Assembly: GCA_003952965.2 (NCBI GenBank)
Contig: RXIC02000066.1
Coordinates: forward strand, 124,001 to 188,000
Direction of reading: 5' to 3'
DNA length: 64,000 nt
DNA from: Morella rubra
Lineage: Eukaryota; Streptophyta; Magnoliopsida; Fagales; Myricaceae
This document shows positions 1 to 12,220 of the stretch, piece by piece. Numbering within the stretch: position 1 is the first letter of the stretch; the number at the start of each line of letters is the position of its first letter. The notes beneath the pieces are model-generated. The model did not search any database. It saw only the letters and a program-made list of their open reading frames with translations, and had not been told where the DNA came from. Position numbers and translations under genes: made by a program.

Positions 1-2128
1 CACTTGATTTCGGCTGAAGGGGTGAAGGCTGATCCTAGTAAAATCGAAGCTATGTTGAAATGGCCAATGCCGAAGACCATTAAGGTACTTAGGGGATTTT
101 TGGGTCTCACGGGATATTATCGAAGATTTATAAGAGGATATGGGCAAATTGCAGCTCCTCTCACGCAGCTATTAAAGAAAAATTCCTTCAGCTGGTCAAA
201 GGCAGCAACCATGGCTTTCCATAAATTAAAAGAGGCTGTTACTACCCCCCCAGTCTTAGCCTTGTCGAATTTTTTAAGGCAATTTACTATTGAGTGTGAT
301 GCATGTGGAGTAGGTGTTGGGGCTGTTTTAATGCAAGAGAATAGGCCAATAGCCTATTTTAGTCAAGCCTTGAAGGGCAGATTACTACTACTGTCCACCT
401 ATGAGAAGGAGTTGTATGTTTTGGTATGTGCAGTGCAAAAATGGTGACCATATTTAGTGGGGCAGACTTTTGTGATTAGAATGGATCAACAAAGTCTTAA
501 ATTCCTATTGGAACAGAAGGTGGGAAATCTGAAACAACATAAGTGGTTGACGAAATTATTGGGGTATGATTTCTCTATTGAGTATAAAAGAGGAAAGGAG
601 AATAGAGCTGCTGATGCCTTATCTCGTCGGGATGAAGAGGAAAACTGTCCTACCCTATCAGCTATTTCATTTCCGAATATAACATGGCTGGAAGACTTAA
701 AGGCTACCTACTTAGCTGATCCTGAGATGAGGGAATTAATTTCCAAGGTACAGAATGGAGAGGTATAGATCCTCATTTTTCAGTTAGGGGAGACCTACTG
801 TTGAGGAAGGGGCGGATCTACTTTGGAAGGTCAACTCGATTTAAGGACCAAGTGCTACAATACATCCATAACAGTCCCTCGACAGGACACACAGGTTATC
901 ATAAAACATTACAAAGAGCAAAGGCAGATTTCTATTGGCCAGGTATGAAAAAAGATATTCGCATGCATGTCAAAGAGTGTGATATTTGCCAAAGAAATAA
1001 GACTGAAAATTTAGCACCTGCTGGGTTATTGCAAAGTCTACCAATTCCTACCCAAGGATGGTCTGACATATCTATGGACTTCATTGAGGGTCTCCCTATG
1101 TCTCGAGGTAAATCTATAATTTTTGTAGTAGTGGATAGATTTACCAAATATGCACATTTCATAGGGACTGCCCACCCCTATACAGCTCACTCAATAGCTC
1201 AATTATTCCTCAACCATGTTTTTAAACTACATGGCATGCCAGTTAGTATTGTTTCTGACCGAGACCCAGTCTTTTTGAGCAACTTTTGGCAAGAACTCTT
1301 CAGACTCCAGGGGACAGTGTTGGCTCACAGCTCAGCTTACCATCCCAAAGTGATGGTTAGACAGAAATTGTAAACAAGTGTGTGGGACATTACTTACGGT
1401 GCTACTGTGGAGAAAAACCTAGGTATTGGGCTGACTGGTTATCCTTAGCCGAGTGGTGGTATAATACATCCTACCATATGTCTACAAAATTAACCCTGTT
1501 TGAGGCATTATATGGCCACCCTCCCCCTAAACTGAGTGCATATGTATCATAAACAACTCAAAATGCAGCAGTGGAAATAGAGTTAAAGACAAGAGACCAA
1601 ATTGTGGAACTCCTCAAACACAATTTGCAGGCTGCACAAGAGAGATCCAAACATCAGTATGATCGAAGACACATGGAGAGACATTTTTTGGTGGGTGACT
1701 GGGTGTACCTGAGGTTGCAGCCTTATCGGCAGAAGACACTGGCTGTCCGAAAAAGCCTCAAGCTTTCTCCCCGCTACTTCGGGCCCTTCCAAGTGTTGGA
1801 AAAAATTGGAGGGTCGCCTACAAACTTGATCTACCACCAGATTCACGGATCCACCCCACTTTCCATGTGTCTTGTTTTAAAAAAAAAGGTGGGAGCGCAG
1901 ATCACTCCATTACCCACCTTACCGCCGGTTGATGAGGAGGGAGCTCTACAACCTGAACCAGAGCTCATATTGGAGCGTAGGGTGCGAAAAAAGGGCAACC
2001 AGCCCTTGACAAAGGCACTGGTTCACTGGAAGGGTACAGATCGAGAGGAGGCCACTTGGGTGCCATTTTGGCAGCTCAGAGAGCGTTACCCCCACCTTGA
2101 GGGCAAGGTTTTTTGAAGAGGGGGCGGA
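1..2128 (+). mobile_element. Decayed Ty3/gypsy chromovirus pol (RT end, RNase H, integrase, chromodomain)
   Basis: This is the 3' part of a polyprotein gene that copies and integrates an LTR retrotransposon; the 5' part lies outside the window. Positions 4-768 encode the end of reverse transcriptase ([13 protein letters not shown]) and RNase H ([11 protein letters not shown], then STYEKEL). Positions 801-1373 encode the integrase HHCC zinc finger (HTGYHKTL...CDICQRNK) and the core with the first two catalytic Asp residues (MDFIEG, SDRDPVF). Positions 1571-2116 encode the integrase C-terminal region and a chromodomain (HWKGTDREEATW), which marks a chromovirus. The frame is broken: an in-frame TGA at 445-447, a frame change between 768 and 801, and a frame change near 1345 followed by a TAG just before the third catalytic residue. 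It cannot be autonomous as given. Family assignment is firm; the clade within chromoviruses is not resolved. Confidence 0.95.
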
Positions 2129-2631
2129 TGTCACGAACCCAAGATGAACCAGGGGCATTTGGGGTTTTCGGTGGCTATGTTGTGAAATGAAGATGCGGGA
2201 GATAATTCGTAAAGGTGGAGTCTTGGAGTTTATCGAGGGAAGCTTCGGGAGTCATCTAGGCGGCTGTCTTCGTGTCTTTACCCTTGTCCTTTACAACTAA
2301 TGGCTGGTGGAGGCTGTCTACGCGAGTGGGCTGCTGGCGTTGGCTAGCTGTAGTGGACTGGATTATGTTAATTCATGTTGCTTAGTTCTTTTCTATTTGT
2401 GCAGCCATTATGTTTCGGGCTAGTTTTAGTTGCTTTCCTGTAAGGGCTCAGCCCATGCCGTATATAGTGGGAGGAAACACCTGTACGGAGATATGGAGAA
2501 TCACAATTGTAAAGAATTCTACGGAGAGTTGCTCTCTCTCGAATAGAGCTCAATACAGTTTCTTTTACAAATTTCTCATCTATCAAACACTCATTCCCAT
2601 TACACCTTCAGTTTTACTCGGTTACATAACA
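2129..2631 (+). repeat. 3' LTR of the chromovirus
   Basis: A purine-rich tract (gaagagggggcgga, about 2115-2128) directly follows the pol stop and precedes TGTCACGAACCC, the usual TG start of an LTR. The 3' end is placed at the ACA ending at 2631, giving about 500 bp. A TATA-like motif (gtatatag) lies near 2459-2466. The 5' LTR is outside the window, so the boundaries and the target duplication could not be checked by pairing. Confidence 0.7.
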
Positions 2632-2929
2632 TATTCGAACTTCGGTATACAAAAGTCGCGTGCAATCGATGGATGAAATCGCAGCTCTATTATTTTCAAG
2701 GAGCTGCAACAGTATGTATACTAAAGATTGAGAATTACATGATGTTGGCTTGCAATTCCGTGCCTCTCAAGATGCAAACCCAGTACAAAAAAAATAAGAA
2801 ACCCAATTTCAAACAACACAAACATAAAATTATCCGGTAATTGAGCCATTTGACATCAACAAGACAAAGGTGGTGACATGCATGTTTAGCCTCAAAGCCT
2901 GCAAATCATCACTAGTTGAGCAGAGATCG

Positions 2930-3369
2930 CATTGTTGCTACTCCGAGATAGAGAAAACAGGTTCAGTATTGTTATAAGCGATGTTCACTGCCCGACATGG
3001 ATGGATTCAAACTCCTAGAGCACACAGGGCTGGAGACGGACCTGCATATGGTTAGTAAGTACTCCTTGTTGATCAGTATGCATATGTTTGGCCACCATGA
3101 TTCCGGATTTCTTATATTACATTTACCTAATCGAACAACGATCGATGTCGCTGGATAATGGGAAGAATGCCATCCTGAAAACATCGTGTTCAAGTAAGTA
3201 AAGCTAATATGAGGAATCCGGAATCATGGTAGCCAAACATGTGCATACTAATCATAGCAGGTCTATCTCCAGCCCTGTGTGCTCTAGGAGTTCGAATCCA
3301 TCCATGTCGGGCAATGAACATCGCTTGTAATGCTGAACCCGTTTTCTCTGTCTCTGAGCAACAACAATG
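2930..3369. repeat. Large imperfect inverted repeat (foldback)
   Basis: The left arm, 2930-3119, and the right arm, 3205-3369, are reverse complements with scattered mismatches; 85 bases separate them. Paired blocks include 'gcgatgttcactgcccgac' (left) with the reverse complement of 'gggcaatgaacatcgc' (right), and 'ccaccatgattccgga' with 'tccggaatcatggtagcc'. The left arm has about 25 extra bases near 3045-3080. A transcript would form a hairpin of about 165 bp. It could be a foldback element, two head-to-head copies of one repeat, or a young small-RNA locus. Confidence 0.85.
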
Positions 3370-4260
3370 AGAACTCCTCTCGAGTGTCATTAGTAACTGA
3401 AATGAGGCTCCGAAGACCCTTAAATTAAGTTTTTATGTCTATTTTTAGTCCAGGCAGTGTTTTGTGTATGCTTTTGTATTGATTTACCTTAGTGGTATGA
3501 AATAATGCCATGAGAGACGTGTGGATTTCTTCTACATTAAAATCAATACCGTATTTGGTGAAGACGTGAGTGAGTGACCAACTAAAACTACCATGCCCAT
3601 ATATGCATTCTTTTCTGGTTTCTAAGGGACCAGAACTCTCAGAAAACTACCAAGCCTCTAGGTTTCTAGGGGACCAGAAACTGTTTGATTTTTCTTTGGA
3701 TAAGTCCATTGTATGTCATTCATTAATAGGCCAAATAAAAGGGGGTTAGCTTATAATGGAGATGAAGTTTCATGGGACTTGCAGTCCTTCAAGGTGTCTA
3801 TCAATTGGAGAGAGCACCAGAGCTTGCCTCTATGTTTGAATTGGTTGGACACTCTTGAAACTTTGAAAGCTAGATCTCTTCCTGAGTTTCAACAAAAACC
3901 TCATGTGATCTCCACCAGACAGATGGAGCTAGTAAAAGTTCATAGATAAAATGCAATAATCTGTCCTGTGATAGAGTTTGAGGAGAATCTGTTTTGCTTT
4001 TGTGCTAGATGCAGGCCTTTGGGTATAAACAGGACGACATAATTTTAAACTAAGGTGGCTGGTTTTTATTTTATTTTATTTTTTTAAGCTAAGAATTTGT
4101 TTTAAGGTTGGGGTAGATTAAATCGCTCGTGTATAGCAAATAAAAACGGCTGCTTTGTTTTCTCCTAACCAAAAAAAGAAAAACTAGGAACTTACATGCT
4201 ACTTCGTGGCATGCTTCACATCTTTGGAACGCTAGAATCTGAAATCTTTTCGGAGAAAAT

Positions 4261-4522
4261 CATTTTGCGCTCCCGAACTACGAGATTAATGTTACTTTAA
4301 GAGTCTGAACTACTAAGTCCGTCACATACCAAAATTCATCAGTGTGTGCCCTTAGATAAGATATGACTGTCAAAATTATGCCACATAACCCATTTATCAC
4401 GTATCAATATCAAGATCTACTTAAATGGGTGCACATTAACAACTTTTGATAGTTGAAGGGCTCAATATTATAGATGGAGTAGTTTCTAAGATATTGATTT
4501 CACAATTCAAGGGTGCAAAATG
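4261..4522. mobile_element. MITE-like element
   Basis: The ends are inverted: CATTTTGCGCTCCCGAA at 4261 and the reverse complement of TTCAAGGGTGCAAAATG ending at 4522. The interior also pairs partly. No transposase is encoded. A related AT-rich segment occurs at about 35350-35530 ('caaaattcatcaatat.cgccctcaaat'). The superfamily is not assigned because no clear target duplication is seen. Confidence 0.55.
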
Positions 4523-7500
4523 AAGGTTCCCCAATCTTTTTCCCTACTTTTAAACAAGACAAAAAGACAAGAGTTTCACCTTCTGTACTTGATGGTCACG
4601 AACTACTCCCACTTTTCCCCTTTCTTTTCACTTGAAAATAATTGCAATTGCTTACATGATAATAATTCTCTATAATTTCCTTCATGAATTGTATTGTGCA
4701 ATTCAAAGAGAAATAGAAAGATAATGTGAACTTCACTATAGGTCTACCCTATCCGAACTTTACATGGACAATATTAAATAATACAGATGAAGTCTATTTC
4801 TTGATCTTTATCCGAATTGAATGGTGAAATTAGAATAGAGAATCTGCTCTTTGCTTGAATCCATCTATTGCATTCGACAGGCCATAAGCCTCGTCTATTG
4901 CGGGTGAATGATTTTTCAAACAAAACAATCACAAACTCATGTGGTGCGTCCTTTTTCATTTCGGTTGTTGTCTTTGTTCCCTAAAAATGTCAAGTTCGTG
5001 TTCCATGGGCTAGAAAAACCTATTCTTTTAACTAAAAAACAATTTCTAGGGCTCATCAACATCAGCAAGGAAAGAAATTAATATATATGCCTAGTCATTT
5101 CACGTGAACGTTGACACCCTAAAAGCCTACAAATTATCACGTAGTTCGGCTAATTGACATCAACAGGACAAAGATGACACGCAGGGAAAAAACAGACATC
5201 TTGAATCGACAAAAGGAAATTGCTGAGGAGCATCAAGAGGGAATGACCTTTTGAGACCAGATCACCATCATATTGCTTATACAACAGAGTTTCATTTAGT
5301 CTTCATATGTTGGGTCGCACTCGAGCCAGAGCAGAGAACTCCAGAAAGTGTTTTCGTACACAAAGATTCACCAAGTCCCAGCCTAGCCAGGTCCATATCC
5401 AACCATACAATAAAACAGAGGGCATGCCCTATTTGAGATTGTGGGTTCAAGCTTAGAGCTAGTAGAGGTAGGTTTTGACTTTCTGAAGCTGCATTTTGGT
5501 GAGCAGGGAAAATAAAACAAGCAAGCCCAATAATCACCCACTAGAACTACTGAACTAGTCCTATTTTGTGAGATGAACTTCGATCTAGGGCCACCATCCC
5601 AGTGATGTTATATTTTTCCCCCGAAAGTACTGTTGGGGAGATAAACACTCGGAGGAGTCTTTTAGTGGGCTCATAATATAATATATATGGACACTACTCA
5701 ACCAAAAAACTTAAACTTATAGGTTTGGGCCAACTATATTATATTAACTACCAACACTTGTGACTTCTTTTTAAAGTTGGACAACTTTTTTTCCCTCTCA
5801 CATGTGTATATTCAACAAGTACAAATCCATCTCGATCAATGTAACCGGAGTTTTAACCAGTCTACCAAAAACATACTGCATCCTAACTCCCAGAAAAGCT
5901 GTACGAGGAGAATTGAGAAAGAAAAACAGACCCTTGCCAAAAATGAAGCCTTCAACCTCCAGGAACGTGTTCAGTGACTAGAGCCACAGATTATCCAAAA
6001 TCTATATTCTTTCATTAACTAAAAGAATAAATACACATACCTTCATAAACATGCAGGAAAAACATTGTGCGTGAAAATAGAAGCAAACCCAATTGGTTGA
6101 AACTTGAAAAATCTAAAGAAGTTGTTCAATCTTCTATTCCGTCGTCGCAAGTACCAAAAGGTACTAGACATAAGAAATTCTGACAATTTACAAATGCATT
6201 CTGACTCTGTCATGCACGAGGCTATATGCTTCCTACCCAACTCCAAACCTCTCCCTTGAGGCCACCTCATAGATGTAAGAAAATGGTAAAAACTGCTCAA
6301 AACAAACCAAAGATATTGATTTGTAAATAATCAAACGAAATGTGATTTTGGTTTTGCTCGATTAAACAAAGCAAAAGTGATTAAGAAGAAAAGAAAGTAA
6401 ACCATGGTTCTTATAGGAGTAAATGACATATGCAAACACTAAACAAAGCTAATCATTAGCAAAAATGTTTGTAAATAATAGATGCCAAGAGAGAATCAAC
6501 TTTTTGGGCTCATCTGTAGCAGAGCATAAATCTCAAGCCGGCAGTCTCAGAATCATTGACAGAAAGCTTAGAATAACAAGGGAGAAGAACATATGTACTG
6601 ATGCTTATGCTCATGATGCAAAGAGAGTAGAAGGGGGCTCCCGTGGTTACACATGACGCAGAGACAGTACAGTACAGATCTATACCAAGGTCAGCCTGAG
6701 ACACAAAGTAGTGACTTCGAGCACGCCAAAGAAGCTCCTACAGTCTCAACATTGGCAAAAAAATACACAAACCACAACGGAGCACAGAGGCTGCCGGCTC
6801 GCATATAAAAACTGGCTAAAAGGCCCAGGTATAAAATAAGGACTGCAGTTCCCGGAGAGAGTATGTGACCAGAGACCCCGGCCTCGATTCTATTTTCTCA
6901 GACAGAGTTCTATATATGCAAGCGTCAGTAAAGATGGATGCGCACACAACGGCTCTCAGACAGACTGCCTGTTGTGTGCAGGATATTCACGTATCAATGC
7001 GCTGGACAACTGGACACCAAAGGTGATGCACATCAAGTGCAGCTGATAATGACCCAACGGGCAACGATGCGTGCCCTGCTTCACCCAACAAAACGAGACA
7101 AACTCAACGTCCATGCTCCCCCTTCTGAACAATACTCCACCCTAAAGGCGGAAAACAACACCAAACGAAAGAAAACAACAAATTATAAAACGAGACCAAA
7201 ACTCAGCCGACGAAGACCCAGCCAGGGAAGGAGAAGAAGACAGAGGAGGCAAAGCTCCTCCCTCCTCCTCTGCGCAAGTTCCCAAGAGAAGGTTCAAAAA
7301 CGTAAGGGGGTGAGATTTCTACGAAAAAGAGAAGAAATTAATCTTCCAATATTCAAGTTAAAAGCCAGTTAATATTATACTTTCGTATTCGAAATATTCA
7401 CAATATTTATATATGTGTTCTCAAATTTTTTTTTAAGAATAAATAAAAAAATCAGTCCACGTGTTATATACGAATATCAAATTAGTTCTCGTAATAACGA

Positions 7501-7716
7501 AAGTATAAAATTAGTTCTTCTAGTTCTACTTTACTTTATCACCTTTATTGTAACTGATTTTATATTTTTATTATCACAAGAACTAATTCGATTTTATATA
7601 CCTCTAAGAACTAATTTTATATTTATCTATTTTTTAATTACCCTAAAAGTTAGGATATAATCATTATGACAAAGAAAAAAAAAGAGAATATATATTTTAC
7701 TCTTACAAATTAATAA

Positions 7717-7846
7717 CACTTTATACCATAAATTATTACTTTTGAGACATTACACCTATAAACTATCAATCCCTAACACAATTATTTATAGGTATGATAG
7801 TTTATAAGTGCAAATTCTTAAACATAATAATTTAAGATGTAAAATG
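7717..7846. mobile_element. Short MITE-like foldback
   Basis: The two halves are imperfect inverted repeats. 'cacctataaactatca' in the left half pairs with 'tgatagtttataagtg' in the right half, and the similarity extends outward to 'cactttat'/'taaaatg'. It is about 130 bp, AT-rich and non-coding. Confidence 0.5.
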
Positions 7847-8091
7847 ATACATCGGACGGGTAAATTATATTTTTCCAAAGGATAAGACACGTGGCCAGAT
7901 CAATCCGAGGATAAATTGCAAAAAAATAATTGTTAAAGGGCTCAATTGCTGACAAAAATTCTTTGAGAGACAAATTAAAACGAAAAGGTAGTTTAAGAAG
8001 ATAAAATCAAGTTTTAGTTCAACCAATAGCAACATGCCGTAAATCTAATGATTGTTTAGAATGGGAAAGGATTCTTTCTTACGAAGAAATT

Positions 8092-8295
8092 ACTTAATGG
8101 GTCTTAACAGGCTATTGGATGGATGACAGCACATTAATAAATTTATCTAGTAGTTTATATTAAAATATTCAAAAAAATATAAAAAAAAAAAAAATTATAG
8201 ATTAAATTCATTATGTACTGTCATTAATATAAACTATTAGATAAATTTATTAATATACTATCATCTATCTAATAACCTTTTAAGACCCATTAAAT
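8092..8295. mobile_element. MITE with about 70-bp terminal inverted repeats
   Basis: The left arm starts acttaatgggtcttaacagg at 8092. The right arm ends ccttttaagacccattaaat at 8295. About 70 bases at each end are reverse complements, including 'aataaatttatcta' against 'tagataaatttatt'. The centre is an A-rich run. It is non-coding and lies about 350 bp upstream of the cullin-like gene leader, so it could influence that promoter. Confidence 0.75.
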
Positions 8296-8693
8296 AATTC
8301 TCTATTAAAGATTCCGAGTCCGTTTCGAACGTACCCTCTTTTACTACATCGGCTCTTAATATATTTTTTAATGTAATAAATATTGACTTTTATTTTAAAC
8401 GTCGAATATTATATTTTAAAATGAATCGAGTAAGCATAAATTAATCTGCTTAAAAAAAAAGAAAAAAAAAACGGAATCCAAGTTGAAACTGAAACGGTGG
8501 CGTGTCCTCCCTAGAAATTAGGAGAAAAGCTCTCTATTCTCGTGTACGCTTTCTACGCACCGCCCGGTGGAAGGTGCCAGTTGGTACAGTGGCAAGAGAA
8601 AGTAACGGGCTTCCCTCCATTCGCTCTTTTGACAATCCCAACTTCGTTTGTTCGTTTCATGCACTGAAGGTAAAACCCTAAAACCCCTACTCC

Positions 8694-8719
8694 TTCTTCT
8701 TCTTCTTCTTCTTTTTTTT
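8694..8719 (+). repeat. (CTT)n microsatellite in a leader intron
   Basis: CTT repeats run into a T-rich tract just downstream of a likely 5'-UTR splice donor (cactgaag|gtaaaa, exon end 8669) of the cullin-like gene. Some of the T-richness is the polypyrimidine content usual in plant introns. Confidence 0.7.
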
Positions 8720-8987
8720 TCTTCGAGTTTCCAAATAACTCCATTGACATTCTTGATTCATATCAGCGTTCACTTTACCAATGTGATTTTCCTTTCGTGT
8801 AGTGTTTTTTTTTTCTTTTTTCTTTTTCCAAATTATCTTGCAGATATCAACAGTCTTTTGCTAAAACAAAGTGGGTGTTCTGCATGGTTGAGCTATCACA
8901 ATTTTCATGTTTGTGCAATCTTGGATGAAACAGGTTGCTTTTTTGTACTGGGTATACAGTGGATTTTAAGATTGTGATGAGCAAAAG

Positions 8988-11900
8988 ATGAGGCAGATTA
9001 TAATGCTGGATGAGGGGATGAGGATTCTTGAAGAAGGGATTGTCAAGGCAAAGACCATCCTAATTGGACACCCACCTAAGACATTGTTCTCCGGCGAAGA
9101 TTACATGAAGTTCTACAAGTATCCTTCTTGGATTTTCTGGGTTTCTCTTGGTTTTGCTTTTAGTAAACAGTTATAGACACGCATTAACTTGTTAAGCTAT
9201 CCTACTCTTTCCTTTTCAAGACTGCCATTCCTAATTACGTCCGGCTGCTTTCGGCTGATATTAATCTTTTCTGCTACTCTGTACATACTTGTGCGTGTGC
9301 CGGGTTTTCATCCTGACAATCATTCATTCTTAGAGAAAAATATTTCCGAGGGAAAGCAAAATAATCAACCGTTGAATGGGCTTCAATTCCTATTTTTCAG
9401 GAAATCATTCCTCTGTGTTAAATATGCGTTTGAAAACATGTTTAGTTGTGTTTGGCATCCTTCACTGGGTTGATAGTTGGGTTTATACGATGTGTTCTCA
9501 GAGACCACCTTATGCATATTCAGGGGAGCTTTATGATAGATACCGAACCACTTTGGAAGAGAGCATTGTTTCAGTGGTGAGATTCTGAACATCTAGGCCA
9601 CTTGTGCAGTAGTTTAGTCCAATTTGCCTATTAAATTGTTTATGCAGAATACAGAGTTAGATGGTAGGAATGCTCTCAACAACCCCCCCCTTCTTTTTTC
9701 CAAGAACAGAAACGCCAAAGTGAAACAAAAGAATAGGCATATATTTTCCGTTGTGTTAGCATAACAAACACATTTTCAAAATTAAAATCTAAGCGTTATT
9801 GAGTTTCTCTGGCACACTTGCTTTGTCTTGTAGGCTGTCGTTGATAGATCATTTTGTAAATTGGGACTAGTACCAGCATTGGGTTGTGTAGTTAGCCATA
9901 AATTAGTTCCTGTTTTCTTTATTTCTTTTCTGTTTTTTTTTTCTTGAAGTGGTAGCTTGGTGGAAAAAAAGAACTAGGTGATCCTTGGAAACCCAGGCTA
10001 TTTCTGACCTGACCTCTTGCGACAGGTCCTTTAGCAAAGATTTGATTATCTCTATTATAGGTTGAGCCAGCTGTGTGTAGGCAAACCTCACAACTTACAC
10101 TCACCAAGGCTATATTGAGTAGGCAATACTTGGACATATTGGGTTCACTGCCATTGTACAGTGTATGGCATCAACAACATATTTTTTTCGCTCTGTTATT
10201 CTTTCTTAATCTGCCTTGTCTCAATTGTACTCTTAGGTGCTGCCATCTCTTAATGACAAACGCAATGCTTGTTTACTCGTGGAGCTTCTGCAAATGTGGG
10301 AAAACTACAAGGTGATGACAAAGTGTTTATCAAGATTTTTTCTGTACCTTGATCAGTACTTTGTTCGTAGAAGAAATATTCCATCACTTGGGGATCTTGC
10401 AATTCTTTCCTTCCGTGATCTGGTAAGCATGCTCTCTCTCTCTCTCTCTTGCATACAATGGTTCCCAGATTGTCAGGCTAAGGCTAAGCTAAATTTTACT
10501 TTCATATTGAATATCAGGTTTGCAATAAGTTGTATGGTAACATCAGAGATGCTGCAATTTCCTTGGTACGTTGAGATGCTATACTAATTTTGTGAATTGG
10601 TCTCTGTTCCTACAATATTGTCTTGATCCACTTGGGCTCGTTTTTCCAGATAAATGAGGAGCGGAATGGGAAACTGTTTCAACAAGATTTGCTAAAGCAA
10701 GTCATGACTTTTTTTTTGGAAACTGGAGGGGAAAAGAGAGACTACTATGAAGCTTTTGAGCAGATCATGCTTGAAGATGCTGCCAGTTACTACTCTCAAT
10801 TAGCTTCAAAGTTGCTTTGCTGCAACTCATCTACCGATTATATTCAAAAGGTTGATTTTACCTAATGATAAAAGCGTGAAAAATCCATATATTTCATACA
10901 ATGTTGAAGCTATGGGCTTTCGTTTTTTGAATGATTCAGGTTGCATGGTTATTGGAGCAAGAGAGAAAAAGCGCTAGTCAATACTTACAGCAGGGCTCTC
11001 TGGAGAAGTTACTTGAGGTATTTTTATCTTTATTGATTTTTTACCTATCATTAGGTTTTCACTAATCATTGGACTTTCTGATAGTGCCTGAAAGTTACCA
11101 TATATGAAGGTAAATAGCGCAGCTGAGTAGATTTGAAGTTTGAACTGCACTATGCATGGATTATTATTGTGTTTTGGAGGTTGGTCAATTGTGATGAATG
11201 AAAGGTTAAAGGTATTCTGACCTGGCTGTGCTTTCATGGAGGGCCTTAACAATTATAACAGGAAGTAGGCGTTGTAGTCCCCCACAAATATCACAAACGT
11301 TAGATGAAATTTTCCTAGAAGCATATATTGGTTATTGGTTTTGCACTCTTCCTAATCCAAAAAGGGTTTGCTGATTCTTTTTTGGGTTTTTTCTGTGCTT
11401 AGGAGGGGAAGGAATAGGTAGTACTGAGATCTGAAATCTATCACTGCAAAGAGTAAATTTTCCTACATGGTCCATTCTTGGATTTCTTGAATCTTTCCAG
11501 ACTCTGAGCTTTTATCCACTCTTCCTATCCAAATTCTCTTCTGGGTTTGCTGATTCCATTTTTTGAGGTTTCTGGCTTTGCGCCTAGATGAGTGGGAAGG
11601 ATAGGTAGTACTGAGATCTGAAATCTGGTCATTCTTATGCAAAGAATAGTATTTCTTGTGAGTACACTGGTCCATTGATGTTCTGCTCTCTTCTGATATT
11701 ATTTCCAGACTCTGAAATGGAAATTGATGGGTGAAACTGAACCCTTGTTGATTGAAAAGCATACGGATGAGAGCTGTGACGCAGCAAAGTTTCAGGTATG
11801 CTTCATCTTCCTGTTTACTTGCTACAAGAAATTCATGTTTGAGATTGGCATCCAACAAAGTATGCTTCATCCAACACCTTTCAATCCTTCTCTTTCTCTA

Positions 11901-12220
11901 TCTCCTCTCTACCTAAGGAGATCATTGTATGTGATTTTGGTTGACTGAGTAGCAATAAAATGATCCATTGTTGCTTAGGAAAAAAAAAAAATGAGGATCT
12001 TACTCTTTCTAGTTTTTTTCCCCAATTTTTGACAGCTCGATCATGTCTTAGTCTTGCATTTATAACTACAGAGGAGTTTACTTGGTCTGATTGTTATATT
12101 AATTTACATATTTGTAATTTGTTCTCCTGAATGTTGTGCTGATTCATGCTTGTTCTGTAGGATCTACTGTCAAAATGTGCCGGCATGAGCCTTGGAGAGG
12201 AAAGTTATGTGTCACTGTAG
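8988..12220 (+). CDS. Cullin-like protein, N-terminal region only (truncated CUL1-type gene)
   Basis: Full-length cullins (about 740 residues) are scaffolds of SCF-type ubiquitin ligases. The N-terminal repeats hold the SKP1/F-box adaptor; the C-terminal domain holds RBX1 and the NEDD8 site. Eight phase-consistent exons read as a 296-residue CUL1-like N-terminus: 8988-9118, 9477-9576, 10237-10422, 10518-10565, 10650-10850, 10940-11017, 11709-11795 and 12161-12220. Recognisable blocks are MCSQRPPYAYSGELYDRY, SRFFLYLDQYFVRRR, LSFRDLV and ASYYSQLAS, then a weak match to the QLLEKEH region. The frame ends at TAG 12218-12220. The cullin homology domain and neddylation site are absent downstream. 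Every junction is GT-AG with no internal stop. A leader exon probably ends at 8669. It could be an expressed short cullin-like protein or a recently truncated paralogue. The first exon and the last two are the least certain. Confidence 0.82.
11340..11717 (+). repeat. Tandem duplication in cullin-like intron 6, including the splice acceptor
   Basis: Copy 1 (about 11340-11508) and copy 2 (about 11515-11717) share 'cactcttccta', 'gggtttgctgattc', 'aggtagtactgagatctgaaatct' (here split by small changes), 'catggtccatt' or 'ctggtccatt', and a final 'tttccagactctga'. The last block is the acceptor plus the first bases of exon 7, so a decoy acceptor lies at about 11501, some 200 bp upstream of the one used here. 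Confidence 0.8.

Larger units (their letters stand above)
2632..8640. other. Intergenic spacer without a recognised gene
   Basis: This is AT-rich DNA with only short, unconserved open frames. It holds the inverted repeat at 2930-3369 and MITE-like elements at 4261-4522, 7717-7846 and 8092-8295, listed separately. A short dispersed similarity links about 2840-2920 and 5110-5190 (the 'ttgacatcaaca' and 'aagcct.caaat.atcac' blocks, in different order). The CT-rich minus-strand stretch at about 7190-7300 resembles a 5' leader, but no coding exon follows it. Confidence 0.6.

Noticed and set aside
3280..3300. tRNA-like T-arm sequence (agttcgaatcc)
   Set aside because: No acceptor stem, anticodon arm or clear A box could be matched around it. 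Noted only as a B-box-like motif in the inverted repeat.
6938..7372. 144-codon + frame rich in Arg/Lys/Ser
   Set aside because: No recognisable domain. The basic stretch comes from an AG-rich strand whose complement looks like a CT-rich leader.
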